The notes under the pieces: model-generated | The model's database searches: none | What the model was told of the DNA's origin: nothing | The model's input: the letters and a program-made list of their open reading frames with translations, nothing else | Source of the DNA: Ariolimax columbianus | Taxonomy: Eukaryota > Mollusca > Gastropoda > Stylommatophora > Arionidae | Length of the DNA: 64,000 bases | Assembly: GCA_036924085.1 (NCBI GenBank) | Contig: JAVGWX010000004.1 | Coordinates: 81,422,941 to 81,486,940, forward strand | Reading direction: 5' to 3' | Made by a program: the position numbers and the translations under genes | Shown: positions 61,110-64,000 of the stretch, one piece after another | Numbering within the stretch: the first letter of the stretch is position 1 | How the letters are laid out: the number at the start of each line of letters is the position of its first letter

Positions 61110-61601
61110 ATGGTCATACGTCTTACCATCCACCTTCACCTGTATAACCTCATTGCTGATGTCATCTATCTTTTCTTGCAACATAGACATCTGATTCTCA
61201 TAGGATGCTTCCAGGTAGCTCAAGTTCTTTCTAGCTTGGGCAACCTATTGCTCATGTTGCCTTTTCACTTGCTTCTTGTACACCTTAGACAGATGCTGGA
61301 AAAGGGCAAACTTATTCTGCAATAATTTAAAATCTAGATCTTTCTTTTCAAGCTGTTTCTGGAAACTGTCATGTCTCAACTCATAATCTTGCAGTTTCTT
61401 GTTCATGGTATTACTTTTCACCAACATCTCAGAACAATTCTTCCCCTTTGTGAAACAACTGCTTCTCACAAAAGTACTACTACTGCATTTGGCTTTCCAG
61501 ATGCTTATGCTTTTTACCTTCCTGCAGATGGTCTGATTGAACACCTTTGGAAGCAAAACATGCCAGTTCTTACGCATTGTTTTTATCAAACACCTGCGCA
61601 A
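61110..61601 (-). pseudogene. Coiled-coil part of the transposase-like gene
   Basis: Charged helical sequence: NTMNKKLQDYELRHDSFQKQ, LEKKDLDFKLLQNKFALFQH, then after a TAG, AQARKNLSYLEASYENQMSM and LQEKIDDISNEVIQVKVDG, where a GTAAGA donor follows. Heptad-like hydrophobic spacing supports a coiled coil. The in-frame TAG near 61243 is the only break. Confidence 0.65.
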
Positions 61602-61614
61602 TATGACAATAGGC

Positions 61615-62580
61615 TCTCACATTGAGTAAGCGCTGCTTGGTAATACAGTTATGACAATCATAAAGTTTCTTTGGGGATGGGGACCCAACCATGGCAGCTG
61701 AAACAGTTGAAACATCAGTAGGTGAGGCAATCTCTGTGTGAAACAAAACAGTATTAGACATCTTAAAATATACAGGAAATGGCTGCTGACAAATTAGTAC
61801 AAGTGAATCCCAGTTGCTTCTCAAACTGTTTTTCTTCAACTTCAGACCTCTCTGCAAGGCAATGCAGATTAGTGTAGAGCTTTATCTCAACACATTTATC
61901 CTGTTCTGCAGATGTAGTTGGAATAAGCGTCTTAATTTTCCATATCAAAGCTTTAATTGAGGGATCTCATGTTTCCACAAAAAGCCACACAATGTATCCT
62001 TTCTTGAGGATACACTGGCCCAAAGCATGCTAAATGTGCTTTCAGATCAGCAACACACTTCTTGTTTATTGGTGGTGACATTGGCCCAACTGTTGCAGTT
62101 GAAACACTTGATATTTCAGTAGAAGAGAAAAACTCTTGTGGCTGCAACAAAACAGTATTAGACATCTTTAAAATGTATAGGAAATGTTTGCTGAAAAAGA
62201 TGCACAAGTGAGTCCCAGTGTGTACTCAAGTGGTATTTCTTCAACTTGAGCTCTTTCTGCAAAACCTTGAGCCCCGCAGAGCTTTCTCATCCACACACTT
62301 ATCCTGTTCTATACACGTAGTTGAAACAAGCGTCTTGACTTTACATATCAGAGCAATTTTTTTTTTTTTGCGTTCGCCTTATTTATTCCCCAAGGCGTCT
62401 GTGCGTTACACTGTGGTTTTTATTTTGCGCCATCAGAGCAATGATTTTGATATCTCTTGTTTCTCCTATCAGTCGTGCAATGTAACCTTTCTTGAGTGGA
62501 TACACTGGATCAAAGTATGCCAAATGTGCTTTCAGATCAACAGCAGACATTGTTTGCATGAGTAGATCTAACAATTTCTG
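61615..62580 (-). pseudogene. Tandemly duplicated coding segments at the 5' end of the transposase-like gene
   Basis: Three related segments lie in a row. The first has DLKAHLAYFDPVYPLKKGYI, then KTLVSTTCIEQDKCV. The second has MSNTVLLQPQEF...STEISSVSTATVGPMSP, DLKAHLACFGPVYPQERIHC and KTLIPTTSAEQDKCV. The third has MSNTVLFHTEIASPTDVSTV, SAAMVGSPSP and then CHNCITKQRLL. The period is roughly 400 bases at DNA level. A 74-base SINE fragment is inserted in the first. Confidence 0.65.
62358..62431 (-). mobile_element. SINE-1 3'-end fragment inserted in the duplicated exon
   Basis: A poly-T run, GCGTTCGCCTTATTTATTCC and TTTTTATTTTGCGCC are the reverse of the last 70 bases of SINE-1. ATCAGAGCAAT flanks it exactly at 62347-62357 and 62432-62442. 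Confidence 0.93.
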
Positions 62581-62589
62581 AAAACAGAA

Positions 62590-63180
62590 AATAATTAAAA
62601 CAAATATAATAATTTTAAAACAAAATTGCAAGACTGTCAGGCTAATGTTTGAACCAAATAGTTTAAGCAATATAAAAACGTATTTAAAGTTATTAATGTA
62701 CTGAGTTGATTAATTGTAAAATGGCGAACATGTCAAAAATGATCAGCATGACAATTTACTAGCTGAGGCTAAGTTCAAACTACATGACTAAAGTGTTCTA
62801 CTTTATCATCCAAAATAACAAAACATACAGATAAGTGGATGCAGAACTTCATTAAATACATTGATATACTATGAAACAATTACAACTCATACTAAAAAGC
62901 ATGCAAACTTGCGTGTTTTTATCAACAGCTGAGAAATTCCTTCAGTAAAAAAAAACATTTCCATTCCCATGTGGCCAATTGGGTCACTGAACTAGTGTGT
63001 TTGGCTTTTACACATCTCAAAAATCACGGGATTTGCCTAGAAACAAACAAATGGCTAAAGAGTCACGCTAACATCAATCACTGGGCAGAACAAAATTTGG
63101 GGGCAGTCACGGCGGATATGAAACATGTTCTAACAATAGTAGACAATAGGTAAATTCTAATGTGCCTACTCAATATCTAC
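62590..63180. other. AT-rich stretch upstream of the transposase-like fragment
   Basis: Nothing recognisable was found. It may contain an intron or the promoter region of the minus-strand gene. Confidence 0.45.
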
Positions 63181-63184
63181 TTTT

Positions 63185-63275
63185 CTCAAACATTTGATGG
63201 TGCTCTGACAAATGTTTGCCAACCTCCCTCTACCAATGAATCCTTTACTATCAAAACTGTACGCCCATTATTTCT
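63185..63275 (-). mobile_element. CR1 ORF1 fragment
   Basis: GACAAATGTTTGCCAACCTCCCTC followed by TACCAATGAATCC matches 50173-50215 in the CR1 ORF1 (GACAAATGTCTGCCAACCTCCCTC). It lies next to the LINE below. Confidence 0.6.
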
Positions 63276-63284
63276 TCTTCATCG

Positions 63285-64000
63285 TACGCAGTCAGACAGT
63301 AACCATTATTTTTTCCAAAAAAGCGGCTGTCATCTTGAGGCTGTCGACACTGCCATATAGCTTGTCTTGTGTTGCCACTGGTGATGGCCACATCTGCTCT
63401 CTCTGATCCTCGTATGTCGGGCAGTTCTGCAGCAGATGCTCAGAGGTCATTTTCCCGGTACCACACGGGCATTCGTCGGTACCACCTATCTTCAATTTGT
63501 TGAATAGGTGGTACCTCAGTCTATTGTGGCCAGTGCGAAGTCTGAAGACCAACGACCTGCTCTCTTCTGTTCAACTGGTAATAGGCATCGTTTTTGGTGT
63601 AGCCGGTATGTTCAGTTTCCCATTTGGTCATGTATCTGGCTTTAATAAGCCGTTTTGACTCTTCGTACGTCATACTAGTATCTGTTTGTGGTAGTCTTGC
63701 ACCTTCTTTAGCCAGTCTGTCTGCCTCCTCGTTGCCTTGGATGTTGCAGTGTGATAGGACCCACTGTGCCACTACCCTTTTTGGTGCGGACTGATGGCAT
63801 AGTTGACAGAGTGCTGCTCTTAAGTCATTAAGCTCAGTGTTTTTCAGGCTTTTTAGCGCTGTGACTACGGCCAGAGCATCTGTAAGCAGGACTATATGGC
63901 TTTCATTTTCTTTATGTGTCACCATTTCTTCCACTGCCGCCCTCAGTGCCTCTGCCTCCGCTCTGAAATTTCTTGTGTACTTACCAGTAGCGAATGACTT
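63285..64000 (-). mobile_element. LINE with RNase H domain (lineage C), runs off the window end
   Basis: The minus strand encodes FRAEAEALRAAVEEMVTH, HIVLLTDALAVVTALKSL, CNIQGNEEADRLAK and, after a one-base shift near 63550, VFRLRTGHNRLRYHLFN and CPCGTGKMTSEHLLQNC. The tail is ACGATGAAGAAGAAATAATG. The 5' part continues beyond 64000. Confidence 0.93.

Larger units (their letters stand above)
55410..62580 (-). pseudogene. Broken gene of an uncharacterised, possibly DDE-transposase-like family
   Basis: Read on the minus strand, pieces occur in order. A 5' exon starts after TTTTCTGTTTTCAG (62580) with DLKAHLAYFDPVYP. Coiled-coil segments (61601-61110) end at VKVDG|GTAAGA. After TTATTTCAG (60840) come VVLDIGMLPGG, SDYYKHVSQALLDVIETYC, TITDTAPVNH, LLEHPLDEL and TGCIAAELIHCISKMK. 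Beyond a LINE follow RYLGNKLNVMFHMA, TGPWMCLFYKNDKQLSNLE, SAPAYNMSSE and RRAPNATLGFIDGKV. From memory, this ordered set occurs in a multi-copy family of unannotated proteins in molluscs, amphioxus and corals. The Asp, Asp and Glu in DIG, TD and SE could form a DDE triad; that is inference. Frameshifts near 60800 and 60650, stops near 60543 and 55990, and several insertions make it inactive. Confidence 0.6.

Overview
This window looks like invertebrate nuclear DNA: AT-rich, with small phase-consistent exons separated by kilobase introns that are full of transposons. A mollusc, perhaps a gastropod, is my best guess. It rests only on the repeat style (tRNA-derived SINEs, several LINE families, a Penelope element, invertebrate-type gene families) and is not proven. 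There is nothing bacterial here: no operons, rRNA genes or CRISPR arrays.

One host gene dominates positions 2,989 to about 35,450 on the plus strand. Ten exons with matching splice phases encode the last fingers of a C2H2 zinc-finger protein, a long low-complexity middle and a short acidic C-terminus ending at a TAG at 35,150. Finger order, the GSARTD motif and the terminal LLQDDP motif identify it as a member of the ZXD (ZXDA/B/C) family. The earlier fingers and the promoter must lie upstream of the window. One intron (34,563-35,024) has a GC-AG boundary. Four introns carry minisatellites lying next to exons, and one of these is built from copies of the acceptor plus first codons of the first visible exon.

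The introns and the downstream region are a dense, nested repeat landscape. There are at least ten copies or fragments of one tRNA-derived SINE and five copies of one RNase H-bearing LINE with (GAA)n tails and clear target-site duplications. Fragments of at least six other LINE lineages are present, including a CR1-like element whose ORF1 resembles an SGNH/GDSL esterase. DNA transposons comprise two mariners, two hAT-type elements, a piggyBac-type transposase remnant and TTAA-flanked foldback/MITE elements. Four unnamed interspersed repeats (called X, Y, Z and W below) recur through the window. Several sites show two or three levels of nesting, so relative ages can be read directly.

From 52.0 to 62.6 kb the minus strand holds a Penelope-like element with reverse transcriptase and GIY-YIG endonuclease, a nearly complete APE-type LINE that itself contains a SINE, and the broken pieces of a coiled-coil gene. 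That gene carries an ordered set of motifs (DIGMLPGG, TD..PVNH, HPLD, a TGPWM block, RRAPNAT.GF). I read it as an uncharacterised, possibly DDE-transposase-like family seen in invertebrates, here inactivated by frameshifts, stops and insertions. Its 5' part contains tandemly duplicated coding segments.
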